Positions 8,356 to 17,685 are shown, counted from the first letter of the stretch. The stretch: DNA of 64,000 nucleotides from JBGMEA01 sp964444065 (GCA_964444065.1 CAYUFL010000005.1:1-64000); one strand, 5' to 3'. Numbers and translations are program-made. Notes: a model not told the origin generated them from the sequence alone.

Positions 8356-8485
8356 GGAGGGCCGGGATGGATGTGGCTAGGGAAGACGCGCCCGATATGT
8401 CGGACTGTTAGCATTGTCCATAGTTCGGGAACGGGTGCGAACCTAAGGTGATGAGGAAAGTATTCTCGAATAAAAAATAAATAAA

Positions 8486-8514
8486 GATAGACAGTATCTT
8501 TATTACTGCCTATC
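8486..8514 (-). terminator. Terminator of the rsmH operon
   Basis: On the minus strand an 11-bp hairpin (GATAGGCAGTA paired with TACTGTCTATC, one G-T pair) is followed by a T-rich tail. It overlaps the stop codon of the TIM-barrel gene. Confidence 0.75.
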
Positions 8515-9252
8515 ATTTGAAATGCATTTGCTTATCGCATTTTCTATTATTTTTTTTGAAAGCAGCAATTCGTTATCGTCAGCATCTATTTCAAGAATGA
8601 TTCTTCCTTTGTATTCTTTTAAGTAATTCTCGAAAACGAATGAATAGTCAATGTCTCCTTGCACCAAAGGCAGGTGTTCATGAGGAACATTGAAGTGCTT
8701 CCCCGCAACGTGCAAGCATTTAGGGTATTTCACGGAAATGATTTCCTCCAAATGCTTGTAACTGTCAATATGGGCGATATCAAGCAACTGTTCAACGTAA
8801 GAATCTGTTTGATATACAATTTCAATATCCTGTTTTTTGCAGTGAAACACATCCACCACACTGTTGTTTTCCAAATACCAGACGATATTTCTTTTTTTTG
8901 ATTTCTCGGAAAATGAAAGAGATTGTTCCGCCAATAGATATGCAGTATTTTGATTAACTGTCACGGTTTCGCTTACTGGATGAATAATGACTTCATTCAT
9001 TCCCAGATACTCACTTAAGTCAAGCAGTTTATTTCCATACTTTTTAAAATCTTCAAGTTCAAAAACTGCATGAATTATAACAGGGAACCCGATTTTCTTA
9101 ATATAGGATTCTTTGGGTTCAGGAACATTATCAACAAGCAGTTCTCCGTCTTTAAACCAAAGTTGCATGAAGTCAAAATCATTTTTTATACAAAAATCAA
9201 CTTCATTTAGGTAATTATTATACCAACGTATCCCTCTGCCAATACTAATCAT
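8503..9252 (-). CDS. Sugar phosphate isomerase/epimerase-like TIM-barrel protein
   Basis: This 249-residue protein resembles xylose isomerase-like TIM barrels (AP endonuclease 2 superfamily). Barrel-strand motifs with metal-ligand candidates are VIIHA, EVIIHPVSET, YLENNS, DIAHIDSY, CLHVAGKH and IILEIDAD. Such proteins bind Mn2+ or Zn2+ and isomerise sugars, inositols or related compounds; the substrate cannot be inferred. The start lies 5 bases after the rsmH stop, with GGGGTGAG as ribosome site, so the two are translationally close. It is more AT-rich than rsmH, which suggests a later insertion downstream of it. Confidence 0.7.
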   Translation of the reverse strand: MISIGRGIRWYNNYLNEVDFCIKNDFDFMQLWFKDGELLVDNVPEPKESYIKKIGFPVIIHAVFELEDFKKYGNKLLDLSEYLGMNEVIIHPVSETVTVNQNTAYLLAEQSLSFSEKSKKRNIVWYLENNSVVDVFHCKKQDIEIVYQTDSYVEQLLDIAHIDSYKHLEEIISVKYPKCLHVAGKHFNVPHEHLPLVQGDIDYSFVFENYLKEYKGRIILEIDADDNELLLSKKIIENAISKCISNDRQ

Positions 9253-9256
9253 CGTC

Positions 9257-10306
9257 TCACCCCTTCACCGCCCACCTTAATTTCGCCGACCGTGCCCTCG
9301 GATTTGTCCCGCATTCTTCCGCCGACGGCAGAATCGGTCCGTCCGCGACTGCGCTGTAAACGCCTTCGCGCAGGAATTTCTGAAACGATTTCTTCACCAG
9401 ACGGTCTTCCCCCGAATGAAAGGAGAGGATCGCGACCCGCCCGCCCGCAGCGAGCGCATCGGGCAGCTTTTCCAGAAAAGTGCCGAGCACTTCGAATTCG
9501 CTGTTCACGTCAATCCGCAAAGCCTGAAAGCATCGCTGACAGGTTTTTTTGATCTCGTCTTTTTGCTGTTTTTTCGGCACATGTTGCAGCGCCTCCGCGA
9601 TGATTTCGCGCAGTTGCGTGGTGGTAGTAATTTGCGCACCTTTTTTTCGCGCGGACATGATTGCGCGCGCAATCTCTTCCGCGCGGGGTTCGTCCGCGTT
9701 TTCGGTCAGCACATTCACCAGATCGTGATAGGAAATGCTCTGCAGCCGCTCCGCGGCAGACATTCCCTTGTTCGGGTTCAAACGCAGATCGAGCGGACCT
9801 TCGTGCTTAAAGGTGAAGCCGCGTTCGGGGTTATCGATCTGCATGGAAGAGACCCCCAGATCGGCAAGGATAAAGTCGAGTTTACCTGCAACGGGTATGA
9901 GCTGATCGATCTCGGAAAAGTTCATTTGCTTCACGCTCAGGATATCTTCTCCGTAGCCCAGTTGTTCCAGTCGTTCCTTTGTGCGCGGCAACTCGATCGG
10001 GTCAACATCGATTGCGTACAGATGCCCGCTTGTCCCGAGCGCTTTCAGCATTTCCGCAGTGTGTCCGCCGTAGCCGAGCGTCGCGTCCAGTCCCGTCTGC
10101 CCCGGTTGGATCTGCAACACGTTCAGTATTTCGCTTACGCAGATGGAGCGGTGCATCCCTGCGGGCGTGTTGCCCTTCTGGATTACCTTTTCCACCGTGT
10201 CCGCATACTTTTCTGGTTGCAGTTCTTTGTATTTTTCCTGATAGGTTTTCGGATGCGTGCCGGAATATCTGACACGTCTCTGGTGTTTCTGCTGTTGATC
10301 ATCCAT
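9257..10306 (-). CDS. rsmH: 16S rRNA (cytosine1402-N4)-methyltransferase RsmH
   Basis: RsmH methylates N4 of C1402 in 16S rRNA, fine-tuning the decoding site. With the ATG at 10306 the protein has 349 residues. Family motifs are NTPAGMHRSICVSEIL (where shorter forms have the H-x-P-V segment), the SAM loop DATLGYGGHT, AIDVDP, DFILADLGVSSMQID, RGFTFKHEGPLDLRLN and ILSFHSGEDRLVK. It has the roughly 40-residue basic N-terminal extension (MDDQQQKHQRRVRYSGTHP) of a long form I associate with Clostridia. The frame stays open to 10600, but that part is unlike the family. The gene is not in the usual mraZ-ftsL division cluster, so this is a detached or second copy. Confidence 0.9.
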   Translation of the reverse strand: MDDQQQKHQRRVRYSGTHPKTYQEKYKELQPEKYADTVEKVIQKGNTPAGMHRSICVSEILNVLQIQPGQTGLDATLGYGGHTAEMLKALGTSGHLYAIDVDPIELPRTKERLEQLGYGEDILSVKQMNFSEIDQLIPVAGKLDFILADLGVSSMQIDNPERGFTFKHEGPLDLRLNPNKGMSAAERLQSISYHDLVNVLTENADEPRAEEIARAIMSARKKGAQITTTTQLREIIAEALQHVPKKQQKDEIKKTCQRCFQALRIDVNSEFEVLGTFLEKLPDALAAGGRVAILSFHSGEDRLVKKSFQKFLREGVYSAVADGPILPSAEECGTNPRARSAKLRWAVKG

Positions 10307-10511
10307 ATTTTGCAACGAAAGAATGTGATTTCTTTCTACCGCCTTTTTTGTCGTATTCGTATCATAATGATACCAAATCCTGTGCACGAACGCAAATGCG
10401 CAAATCAAAGAGTCGCCTGTTGTTTTACGTACCATTTCAGAGCAAAGTTTGTTATACTGGACAGAGATTTGATTAACAATAAGATACAACCGAAACAGAA
10501 GGAGAATCGTT

Positions 10512-10763
10512 ATGCTGGAATATAAATTCGATACGCAATTGCTCATCGAAGGTGAGAATTTATCGGAAGACGAAATCAATGCATATATCACGCAGCACAT
10601 CGAAGGCGACAGCCTGCTTGCGGTCGGCGGCGAGGAGCTGATTAAAATTCATTATCATACCAATACGCCGTGGAAGTTGCTGGAGTATGCCAATTCACTC
10701 GGGGATATTTACGATGTTGTGGTGGAAAATATGGAGCGTCAGACACGCGGGCTTCAAGGATAG
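10512..10763 (+). CDS. Stand-alone FakA/YloV middle-domain protein
   Basis: This 83-residue protein corresponds to only the central domain of the fatty-acid kinase subunit FakA (YloV). It shows YKFDTQLLIEGENLSEDEI, DSLLAVGGEELIKIHYHT and PWKLLEYANSLGDIYDVVVENM. In full FakA this domain lies between the ATP-binding kinase domain and the C-terminal domain and joins the interaction with the DegV-like FakB. Neither flanking domain is encoded here and no FakB gene is adjacent, so it cannot phosphorylate fatty acids by itself. AAGGAG sits 8 bases before the ATG. It is transcribed divergently from rsmH. It may be a regulator of, or partner to, a remote FakAB system. Confidence 0.7.
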   Translation: MLEYKFDTQLLIEGENLSEDEINAYITQHIEGDSLLAVGGEELIKIHYHTNTPWKLLEYANSLGDIYDVVVENMERQTRGLQG

Positions 10764-10859
10764 TCTGCATAGCCTTCCTTTTTATGCAGCATAACCCAAC
10801 GCTGTTTTAAGCGACAATGAAACAGTGCCTGCCGCCAATACAATCGAATGGTGATGATC

Positions 10860-11729
10860 ATGCGAAAAACCTACTACTTCAGCGGAACAGGGAATACATT
10901 TGCTTTGGCAAGGGAGATAGCAGATCGGATCGGCGCGGAACTGATCTCGATTCCAACGGTTGCGGACAGCGAATCGGTTCATATCAATGCCGAAAGCATC
11001 GGTATTGTTTTTCCGTCCTATCTGGCGCCCCTCTCAGGGTTGCCTCTTATTGTCGAACGCTTTATCCGAACAATCGATAACATCGACACGCTGACTGTTT
11101 TCTCTGTCTGCAATTGCGGCGGATATGAGAGCGTCAACGCACTCCCGTCATTACACAGACTGGATACGATCATTTCTTCCTGCGGAGGGAAACTCCATGC
11201 GGCGTATTCGCTGAGACTTCCCATGAATAATCTGAATTATGAGCATATTCCGATTCCCATCAGCAGGGACAGTGAAGAGATTATCCGCAAAAGCAAGGCG
11301 AAAATCAACCGTATTGGTGATTCCATTGTCAAGAAGCGCAGGACAAAATATCGCATAATCAAAAAGCTGTTCTTGTATCTGATGGAGCCGATTTATCGAC
11401 TGATGCGACCGGCGGTCATTAAGGAATTAAAACAAAAAGCGCAGGTGCCCGCGGACAGCGAATTGCATTATGCCGAACTGATGCCGCTGACTGATTGCAG
11501 CATTGCTGTGGACGCGGCATGCACCGGCTGCGGTATTTGCGCGAAGGTCTGCCCTGTGAACAACATCGAAATGGTGAATTGCAAACCTGAATTTCAGCAC
11601 AGATGCGAAATCTGCTTTGCCTGTGATGAATGGTGTCCGATAAATGCCATGCACCACTGGAGCAGATCAAACGGCGTAAAATATCATCACCCCGAAGTGC
11701 GTCTTACGGATATGCTGGGTGGGAAATAA
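10860..11729 (+). CDS. EFR1-type flavodoxin-ferredoxin fusion protein
   Basis: The roughly 289-residue protein joins two redox modules. Residues 1-160 are flavodoxin-like, with the FMN phosphate loop FSGTGNTFALA and SIGIVFPSYLAPLSGLP. The C-terminal part carries two 4Fe-4S motifs: CTGCGICAKVCPVNNI and CEICFACDEWCP. Such EFR1 proteins are common in anaerobic Firmicutes and Bacteroides and pass electrons between ferredoxin and flavin pools; the acceptor is unknown. A basic helical segment (KKRRTKYRIIKK) lies between the modules and may touch membrane or partner. I chose ATG 10860 over the ATG at 10848 because it starts directly before the first beta strand (RKTYYFSG). Confidence 0.85.
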   Translation: MRKTYYFSGTGNTFALAREIADRIGAELISIPTVADSESVHINAESIGIVFPSYLAPLSGLPLIVERFIRTIDNIDTLTVFSVCNCGGYESVNALPSLHRLDTIISSCGGKLHAAYSLRLPMNNLNYEHIPIPISRDSEEIIRKSKAKINRIGDSIVKKRRTKYRIIKKLFLYLMEPIYRLMRPAVIKELKQKAQVPADSELHYAELMPLTDCSIAVDAACTGCGICAKVCPVNNIEMVNCKPEFQHRCEICFACDEWCPINAMHHWSRSNGVKYHHPEVRLTDMLGGK

Positions 11730-11868
11730 ACAACAACTGTGTAAATCCGATTACAGTCCGAAGAGCTGTTTTTACAGTTTTTTTCGATGGAAGCACAATC
11801 AGAATGAGCAGTTCAGAAAATATTATGACAATCGGTCATCTTCCTATTATATTAAAGTAAATAATGGT

Positions 11869-11887
11869 TATAATGTAACTAAGTTAT
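11869..11887 (+). promoter_or_regulatory. -10 box with adjoining palindromic operator
   Basis: TATAAT (11869-11874) is followed directly by GTAACTAAGTTAT (11875-11887), containing the perfect palindrome TAACT-A-AGTTA. The same palindrome, as GTAACTTAGTTAC, lies at 45503-45515 beside another promoter, so both may bind one repressor. The -35 is weak. The amidohydrolase starts 25 bases downstream. Confidence 0.5.
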
Positions 11888-11911
11888 AAATCATATTGCT
11901 TTGGGGGTTAC

Positions 11912-13477
11912 ATGATGAAAATTTATCACGGCAGTATACTGACCTGCGACAGCAGCAGTAACATCTTTGAATATCTGGTCGAAGAAAACGGGAAAATCAG
12001 TTTTGTCGGAGATGCTTTGCCGTCTCAATACGAGGGTGCTCCCGTCATCGAACTCGGCAGTCGGGCGCTTGTGCCGTCCTTTGCCGATACCCATCTGCAC
12101 TTCGCAAGTATGGCACTGTTTCACGCAGGTCTCAACGCGATGGACGTCACCAGCAACGAAGAACTGAAAGAACGACTGTCCGCGTTCCTGCCGACAACAA
12201 AAGTTAAGATTGTCATCGCGTTCGGTGCTTCTCCTCATTCGGTAAAAGAAAGAACACTGCTTTCCAGAGAGGATCTGGACTGCGTATCGCAGGATCGTCC
12301 GATCATGGTGGTCAAATACGACGGGCATGCCTGCATTGTCAATACCGCATTGCTAAAGCAGTTGCCGGAAAAAATCAAAACGATCCGCGGGTATAATCCG
12401 GATTCCGGAGAGATGAATCAGGAAGCTTTTTTTGCAACGACGGATTATGTTTCCAGTGTTGTTTCAGTGTGGGATCTAGTGAAATATATGCAAAAATCCA
12501 TTGATTATATGGCATCCAAAGGCATCGGCATGATGCATTCGGTCAGCGGGGTCGGGTTCCCGAAGGATATGGATGTGGATTTGGAACGTTACGTGGGGCG
12601 CGGAGCAACGGGCGGGTTCCAAATGAGACTGTTTTTTCAGACGATGGATACCGATAAAGTATGCAAGCGCAAACTTCCCCGCATCGGAGGATGTTTTGCG
12701 ACGGCGCTCGACGGCTGCTACGGCTCGATGGATGCCGCGATGATTCAGCCGTATGAAGGCACCGACAATAAAGGCGTCCTATACTATACGGACGAAGAAG
12801 TGATTAACTTTTGCAAAAAAGCAAACAGACTCGGGCTTCAGATCGAAATGCACGCCATCGGGGACGCGGCGTTCAATCAGGCAACAAAAGCACTGAAAGC
12901 CGCATTGGACGATTATCCGCGCGAAGACCACCGCCACGGCATCATTCATGCCTGTCTGCCTACCGCGGAAGGGATCGAAATCTGCAGGCAATACCACATT
13001 CATATACCGATGCAAACATCCTTTATCGTCTGGGCACAGGAACCGGACTGGTATATAAGAGAGATTATGGGAGAACGGGAAGCACAGCTCAATCCGCTAA
13101 GGAGCTTTGTGGATAACGGCATTGTCATTTCGGCGGGCTCCGATTCGCCATGTACCGATCCCGATCCGATGCTTTGGATTCACAATGCTTGCAATCATCC
13201 GGTGCAAAATCAGGCGCTGACCCTCAATGAAGCGATGCGTATGGCAACATATTGGGGTTACTGGACTTCCTTTGACGAAAAAGAACGCGGATCGCTGGAA
13301 ACAGGAAAGATCGCGGATATGGTCATCTTGGGCGAAAATCCTTACTCCGTGCCGAAAGACCGTCTGAAAGACATTGCTGTCGAACAACTGATTCTGAACG
13401 GAAAAGCATACGAAAAACAAAACGGCAGCTGGGTCGGCATGGTCATCCGCGGATTGTTCGGTTCAAAAAAAATTTAA
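11912..13477 (+). CDS. YtcJ-like amidohydrolase family metalloenzyme
   Basis: This 521-residue protein belongs to the YtcJ / N-substituted formamide deformylase group of the amidohydrolase superfamily. It has the beta-sandwich plus metal TIM-barrel layout. Markers are LVPSFADTHLHFAS (HxH metal ligands), MMHSVSGVG, EMHAIGDAAFNQA, RHGIIHACL, SAGSDSPCTDPDPM with the catalytic Asp, and the C-terminal strand RGSLETGKIADMVILGENPY. It should hydrolyse an amide or cyclic amide in the cytoplasm, but the substrate is not predictable. GGGGG precedes the start; the second of the two ATG codons may be used. The promoter carries the palindrome described at 11875. Confidence 0.8.
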   Translation: MMKIYHGSILTCDSSSNIFEYLVEENGKISFVGDALPSQYEGAPVIELGSRALVPSFADTHLHFASMALFHAGLNAMDVTSNEELKERLSAFLPTTKVKIVIAFGASPHSVKERTLLSREDLDCVSQDRPIMVVKYDGHACIVNTALLKQLPEKIKTIRGYNPDSGEMNQEAFFATTDYVSSVVSVWDLVKYMQKSIDYMASKGIGMMHSVSGVGFPKDMDVDLERYVGRGATGGFQMRLFFQTMDTDKVCKRKLPRIGGCFATALDGCYGSMDAAMIQPYEGTDNKGVLYYTDEEVINFCKKANRLGLQIEMHAIGDAAFNQATKALKAALDDYPREDHRHGIIHACLPTAEGIEICRQYHIHIPMQTSFIVWAQEPDWYIREIMGEREAQLNPLRSFVDNGIVISAGSDSPCTDPDPMLWIHNACNHPVQNQALTLNEAMRMATYWGYWTSFDEKERGSLETGKIADMVILGENPYSVPKDRLKDIAVEQLILNGKAYEKQNGSWVGMVIRGLFGSKKI

Positions 13478-13510
13478 CGTAAATTATGATTATTTATGCT
13501 TGGAACAGAA

Positions 13511-14500
13511 ATGAATGATACGATACAATTTCTCGCTGGAAAGTTGATACAATTTGATGCTGAATTCATAAGTGATCTACTTAGGTTGCCTGATGATCTA
13601 AAGAGCAACTTTGTTCAAATGGCGATTCCTTATTTTGGTGCTTTTGCCGATGGGGCTGAACAATGGGGAAATAAAATCAGTAATAACAGTATTATTTTTT
13701 CTGAACAAGAAGAAAAATTTTATAAATACTTACGGAATCAGCACAAATTATTCGATCAATCTTATGAATGTATGTATAGAAAAATAGAGGACGAATTTAA
13801 TTCCAGCGATCGCTATTTTAGAAATAGAGCGTCATGGTTGATAAGAGGCTTGAATTTATATAAAAATGTTGGTGTGTATTTTTGTGGCAAACACCCTGTG
13901 GGTAATACAATTCTAATAGGTTTATATACACCTTTTAGTCCGGTAAATAACCCCAACGGTCAAGAAATCCGTATATTATTTGAGGTGCTCGGAAAACTAC
14001 TTCGGCAATATATTGAAGAAATGAAAGAAACTCAGATTGTTACTCATAAAGAGAAAATTAGAATAGAGGATTATAACTTTTTCGCAAAATGTCCAATAGG
14101 AAAAAATCCGGATACGAATAGATTTTGTTTATTTTCAATCTTATGTACAGTTAATTATTTGATTTATTTTTTAGATAGAATATTTATTCAGGAGACTCCA
14201 ACAAAATTAAGGTGGGCATATCTTCAGTACTACTATTTAATCGATTTACTTGCGCAGATAAATATGATACTGGATACAAAATATAAAATTGATGATAGTT
14301 TGAAATGCCGATTATTCAGGAATTGCATGGCGCATTATGGATTACAGCCTTCGTTAAAAAACTTTAACATAAACAATCATGATATAATGGGTGGCATTAC
14401 AGATCACTTTTTTGGTAAAAATTATTTTGAAGTAAAGCAATTTATTTACTGCGAACTGAAAAGTTTATCTTGCCAGTTGGAAAATGATCTAATCAATTAA
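13511..14500 (+). CDS. Hypothetical AT-rich protein
   Basis: I do not recognise this protein of about 329 residues. It is largely alpha-helical and rich in Tyr, Phe, Asn and Lys, without signal peptide. A moderately hydrophobic stretch (CLFSILCTVNYLIYFLD) lies in the C-terminal half, and LKCRLFRNCMAHYGLQ near the end looks like a conserved helix. The ATG at 13511 is preceded by GGA at a suitable distance; the in-frame ATG at 13496 is less likely. The base composition is far more AT-rich than both neighbours, which points to horizontal acquisition. It has no obvious functional partner. Confidence 0.6.
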   Translation: MNDTIQFLAGKLIQFDAEFISDLLRLPDDLKSNFVQMAIPYFGAFADGAEQWGNKISNNSIIFSEQEEKFYKYLRNQHKLFDQSYECMYRKIEDEFNSSDRYFRNRASWLIRGLNLYKNVGVYFCGKHPVGNTILIGLYTPFSPVNNPNGQEIRILFEVLGKLLRQYIEEMKETQIVTHKEKIRIEDYNFFAKCPIGKNPDTNRFCLFSILCTVNYLIYFLDRIFIQETPTKLRWAYLQYYYLIDLLAQINMILDTKYKIDDSLKCRLFRNCMAHYGLQPSLKNFNINNHDIMGGITDHFFGKNYFEVKQFIYCELKSLSCQLENDLIN

Positions 14501-14535
14501 ACACAATAAAATAGCCCGGAGGTTAATACAATTAT

Positions 14536-15312
14536 ATGAACAGAGAACTCATACAATTATCGGAACTGGTACTCGGCGCAAACCACTATCTGAAAACGGG
14601 GGATGATTTTGACGGGACTACGCATGATCACATTCGGTCTGTTACCTTCGAATTTGCGCCGCAGTTGCAGAGCGGTGGAGATCGTCAAATTGTTTCGGGT
14701 GTCTCTGCCTGGATGAAAGAGCTTGGCGTGCGAAAAACGCAAAAAGTTTATTTGTTCACGCAACCGTCGAAAGAAGACGTCGAAACAGTCTCATCGGCGA
14801 ACGGTGCGCAAAAATGGGGTTTTGTTACTGTTGATGAAACGAAGTCTGCCATGTGGGTCAGAAACTGGGTCTTGGATGAAGAAACGGAGCAGTGGGATGT
14901 GACCTATACGGAATTTCCCGCTCCTTCGGGCAAAGTGTTTTCACTCGATAACAACAAATACTATATGCGTGTGTCTTTCTTAAAAGAAACTCTTTTGGAA
15001 ATCGGAAAATTGGCAGCTGAGCTCGCACTTGATGATTGGGCGGAGCATTTCTCAAACGGGTACAAGATTCTGAACGGAGAAAGTGTACAGCCTTACATTA
15101 ATCTGCCGTTCAAATCCCTTTTGAAAGTAGAGGATTGTGCCGCGATTATCGACGCGCTGAGCTGGGCATGGGTATTCTTGGGTGAAGGTTGGTGGACGGA
15201 TGCTCCGGCGGCGGCTGCGCACGAAAAAGATCGTACCGAGGCATATGAAACACTGACTTACGCACTGTATCAGAACTGTCTGTATTCGCTGATGTACTGT
15301 ATTAATCTTTAA
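14536..15312 (+). CDS. Hypothetical soluble protein
   Basis: This 258-residue, acidic, probably cytoplasmic protein belongs to no family I recognise. The N-terminal half is beta-rich and ends at YYMRVSFLKETLLEIGKLA. The C-terminal half is helical with a Trp-rich segment (DALSWAWVFLGEGWWTDAP). GGAGG lies about 13 bases before the ATG, an unusually long distance, so the start is only probable. The antiporter gene follows after 19 bases in the same direction and the two are likely cotranscribed. Confidence 0.6.
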   Translation: MNRELIQLSELVLGANHYLKTGDDFDGTTHDHIRSVTFEFAPQLQSGGDRQIVSGVSAWMKELGVRKTQKVYLFTQPSKEDVETVSSANGAQKWGFVTVDETKSAMWVRNWVLDEETEQWDVTYTEFPAPSGKVFSLDNNKYYMRVSFLKETLLEIGKLAAELALDDWAEHFSNGYKILNGESVQPYINLPFKSLLKVEDCAAIIDALSWAWVFLGEGWWTDAPAAAAHEKDRTEAYETLTYALYQNCLYSLMYCINL

Positions 15313-15331
15313 TCATTTGTGAGGGTTTGTT

Positions 15332-16378
15332 TTGAAAGTATTAAAATATCTGCTTATTTTTATTCCGCTGACTCTTGTTGCTGAATTTTTGCATTTATCG
15401 CAAACTTGGATTTTTATTCTTTCGGCATTGGCAATCATCCCGCTTGCCGGAATTATGGGCAGATCGACAGAAAGCATTTCCTATTATGCCGGCAATCGTG
15501 TCGGCGGATTTCTCAATGCGACTTTCGGGAATGCGACAGAATTGATCATTGGATTTTTTGCCATGAAAGCAGGATTGTTCGATGTCGTGAAGGCGTCCAT
15601 CGCAGGCTCGGTCATCGGTAATGTGCTGCTCGTTCTCGGATTGAGTATGCTGCTCGGCGGCATTAAATACAAAAAACAGTGTTTTTGCAAGGAAGTTATC
15701 AACGTCACAGCGAGTATGCTGCTTTTTGCCGTGATCGGACTGACAATACCTGCGATCTTCACGCATACGGTTTCTTCGGAATTAATGACGACGCAGTATG
15801 AAGGGCTCAGCGTGATTGTCGCGGTCATTATGTTTGCAATCTATATTATGAGTTTAATCTTCTCGTTCTACACACATAAGGATATCTATGCGACCGATTC
15901 CGAAGAAGAAGTCGGCAGTCCCGATTGGTCATTAAAAAAATCCGTTATTATCCTGGTATGCTCCACTGTCTTTATCGGAGTGATGTCCGAGTTGTTTGTC
16001 GGTGCGGTTGAACCGATGACAGCGTCGCTCGGACTGAGCGAGTTCTTTGTCGGGATTATCCTTGTGCCGATCATCGGCAACGCCGCGGAACACAGCACCG
16101 CAATTATGATGGCGCTGAAGAACAAGATGAATGTCGCAGTCGAGATCGCTTTGGGTTCCAGCCTGCAAATCATTCTTTTCGTTACGCCCGTACTGATATT
16201 CCTCAGCCTGCTGTTCTCACCGATGAGCATTGTATTCAACACCTTTGAGTTGGTTGCGCTGATTTTTTCGGTTATGATTGCGAACAGGGTGGCGAGCGAC
16301 GGAGAGTCAAACTGGCTTGAGGGCGTACAGCTGATCGCTGCATATGTGATCTTTGCGGCATCGTTTTTTATTCTCTGA
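15332..16378 (+). CDS. Calcium/proton antiporter (CaCA/Cax family)
   Basis: This 348-residue membrane protein exchanges Ca2+ (or another divalent cation) for protons across the cytoplasmic membrane. It has about 11 hydrophobic segments and the two alpha-repeat signatures of the family: GNATELIIGFFAMKAG in the first half and GNAAEHSTAIMMALKNK in the second, each with the conserved acidic ion-binding residue. An acidic loop (DIYATDSEEEVGSPD) separates the halves. Translation starts at TTG with GAGGG upstream. Length is normal for bacterial Cax proteins. Confidence 0.92.
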   Translation: MKVLKYLLIFIPLTLVAEFLHLSQTWIFILSALAIIPLAGIMGRSTESISYYAGNRVGGFLNATFGNATELIIGFFAMKAGLFDVVKASIAGSVIGNVLLVLGLSMLLGGIKYKKQCFCKEVINVTASMLLFAVIGLTIPAIFTHTVSSELMTTQYEGLSVIVAVIMFAIYIMSLIFSFYTHKDIYATDSEEEVGSPDWSLKKSVIILVCSTVFIGVMSELFVGAVEPMTASLGLSEFFVGIILVPIIGNAAEHSTAIMMALKNKMNVAVEIALGSSLQIILFVTPVLIFLSLLFSPMSIVFNTFELVALIFSVMIANRVASDGESNWLEGVQLIAAYVIFAASFFIL

Positions 16379-16428
16379 TAGTTTGATATATTTTTTTTAT
16401 ACTTTTCTGATTTTAGAGGAGATCGATT

Positions 16429-16827
16429 ATGAATCAAATACGCACCTGGCAGCAGTGTGTTGCCGCACACGGACATGAATGCGGGGGACTTGCCATCGGT
16501 TATCAGGCAAGCCGATATGCAATCGAATTGCTGGACATCGAATTCGCAGAAGACGAACGCATTCTCTGCTTTGCGGAAGGTAAGGGCTGTCCGCTTGACG
16601 GTATTCGCACGATGCTGCGATGCGATGAAGGAAAGAACGAATTGCGTGTCGAAGATACCGGGAATCATGCTTACCGTTTTTATAATCTGAGCACAGGGGA
16701 AGGTGTGCGTCTCACACCGAAGCGATATCCCGAGATGGACAAAAGCGAGATGAAGGATTTCCTGTTGAATATGACCTATCGATATCTGTTTGATAAAGCC
16801 AGTACAGATCAGAATTCCGAAGTGTAA
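16429..16827 (+). CDS. FmdE family protein
   Basis: The 132-residue protein matches the FmdE domain first named in formylmethanofuran dehydrogenase operons. Conserved residues are visible in HGHECGGLAIGYQAS (Cys18) and AEGKGCPLDGI, which may bind metal. Stand-alone FmdE proteins are widespread in anaerobes that make no methane and are thought to bind metals or assist molybdoenzymes; the exact role is not known. The C-terminal zinc-finger of larger FmdE proteins is absent. GAGGAG precedes the ATG. The metallopeptidase gene starts 12 bases after the stop, so the pair should be one transcript. Confidence 0.75.
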   Translation: MNQIRTWQQCVAAHGHECGGLAIGYQASRYAIELLDIEFAEDERILCFAEGKGCPLDGIRTMLRCDEGKNELRVEDTGNHAYRFYNLSTGEGVRLTPKRYPEMDKSEMKDFLLNMTYRYLFDKASTDQNSEV

Positions 16828-16839
16828 CAGGAAGAAAAA

Positions 16840-17547
16840 ATGATACATACCTATCAGGGAACCACCGTCGAATTTGCAGTTATCCATAAAAAGCGCAGTG
16901 ATATCGGTATTTATGTCGATATTTACGGGCAGATTGCAGTGCATACACCGAAAGGTACGTCTTTCGAACGGATCACTGCCGAACTGGAACGTCGGTGGGA
17001 CTGGCTGCAAGCTGAAATACAGCAAAAAAAGACACAATTGGCTGCTCCTTTCTCGAAAGTCTACGAGCCGGGTGAAGTCTTTCTTTACCGCGGCACAAAG
17101 TATCCGATTCTGATTCTGCCGAACACGGAACAGGGAAAAGACCGCGTGCGCTTTGAGACGGATAAACTATGTATTTACGTGAAAGAGCAGGACGATGAGG
17201 CGATCAGAGCGGCACTCAGCCGTTTTTATTACCAACAGTGCAAATCCCTGGTGCAGGCGCGTATTCGTTTCTATCAGCCGCAGTTCAAGGTAAAACCGCA
17301 CTCTGTCAGCATCGTCGGAGATGAACGGAACTGGGGTACCTGTGATTCGAACCGTGCGCTGACCTTCAACTGGAAGCTTGCCATGGCGCCCGTCGAAGTG
17401 ATTGATTATGTCGTCGTGCATGAAATGTGCCATATGGTGCATATGAACCATGACCGTTCGTTCTGGCGGCTCGTGGGAAAGTTGGTGCCGGATTATGAAA
17501 AGAAGCAGCGATGGCTGGCACTTTCGTTCTGGCATATGAATATTTAG
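16840..17547 (+). CDS. YgjP-like zinc metallopeptidase (DUF45, SprT-related)
   Basis: The 235-residue protein has the YgjP-type gluzincin fold. The zinc-binding motif is HEMCH (His194, Glu195, His198) with a third ligand at His204 in MNHDRSFW, and the family motif WGTCDSNRALTFNWKL precedes it. The N-terminal 100 residues are beta-rich (GTTVEFAVIHKKRSDIGIYVD). Substrates are unknown; members often sit with restriction or stress genes. The distance to the fmdE-like gene is 12 bases and a strong terminator follows, closing the unit. Confidence 0.9.
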   Translation: MIHTYQGTTVEFAVIHKKRSDIGIYVDIYGQIAVHTPKGTSFERITAELERRWDWLQAEIQQKKTQLAAPFSKVYEPGEVFLYRGTKYPILILPNTEQGKDRVRFETDKLCIYVKEQDDEAIRAALSRFYYQQCKSLVQARIRFYQPQFKVKPHSVSIVGDERNWGTCDSNRALTFNWKLAMAPVEVIDYVVVHEMCHMVHMNHDRSFWRLVGKLVPDYEKKQRWLALSFWHMNI

Positions 17548-17567
17548 CGATAATAATTGATGCGTGA

Positions 17568-17593
17568 GACGCTCCGATGCGGGCGTCTTTTTT
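17568..17593 (+). terminator. Rho-independent terminator
   Basis: The stem GACGC/GCGTC is followed by six T. Confidence 0.85.
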
Positions 17594-17685
17594 GTGTCGG
17601 TTGATATTGATTCAATATATTTAATCGTAATCGGATGAATTGGGATTATAATGCAAGTAACGGCTCCCATTTGGGTGATCAATTT

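Noticed and set aside
9416..10525. A 369-codon frame antisense to rsmH
   Set aside because: rsmH is certain on the other strand; the antisense product is His/Arg/Phe-rich, as expected from a shadow frame.
10307..10600. N-terminal extension of RsmH by 98 residues
   Set aside because: The extension is unlike any RsmH and overlaps the divergent gene at 10512; the ATG at 10306 gives the family start.
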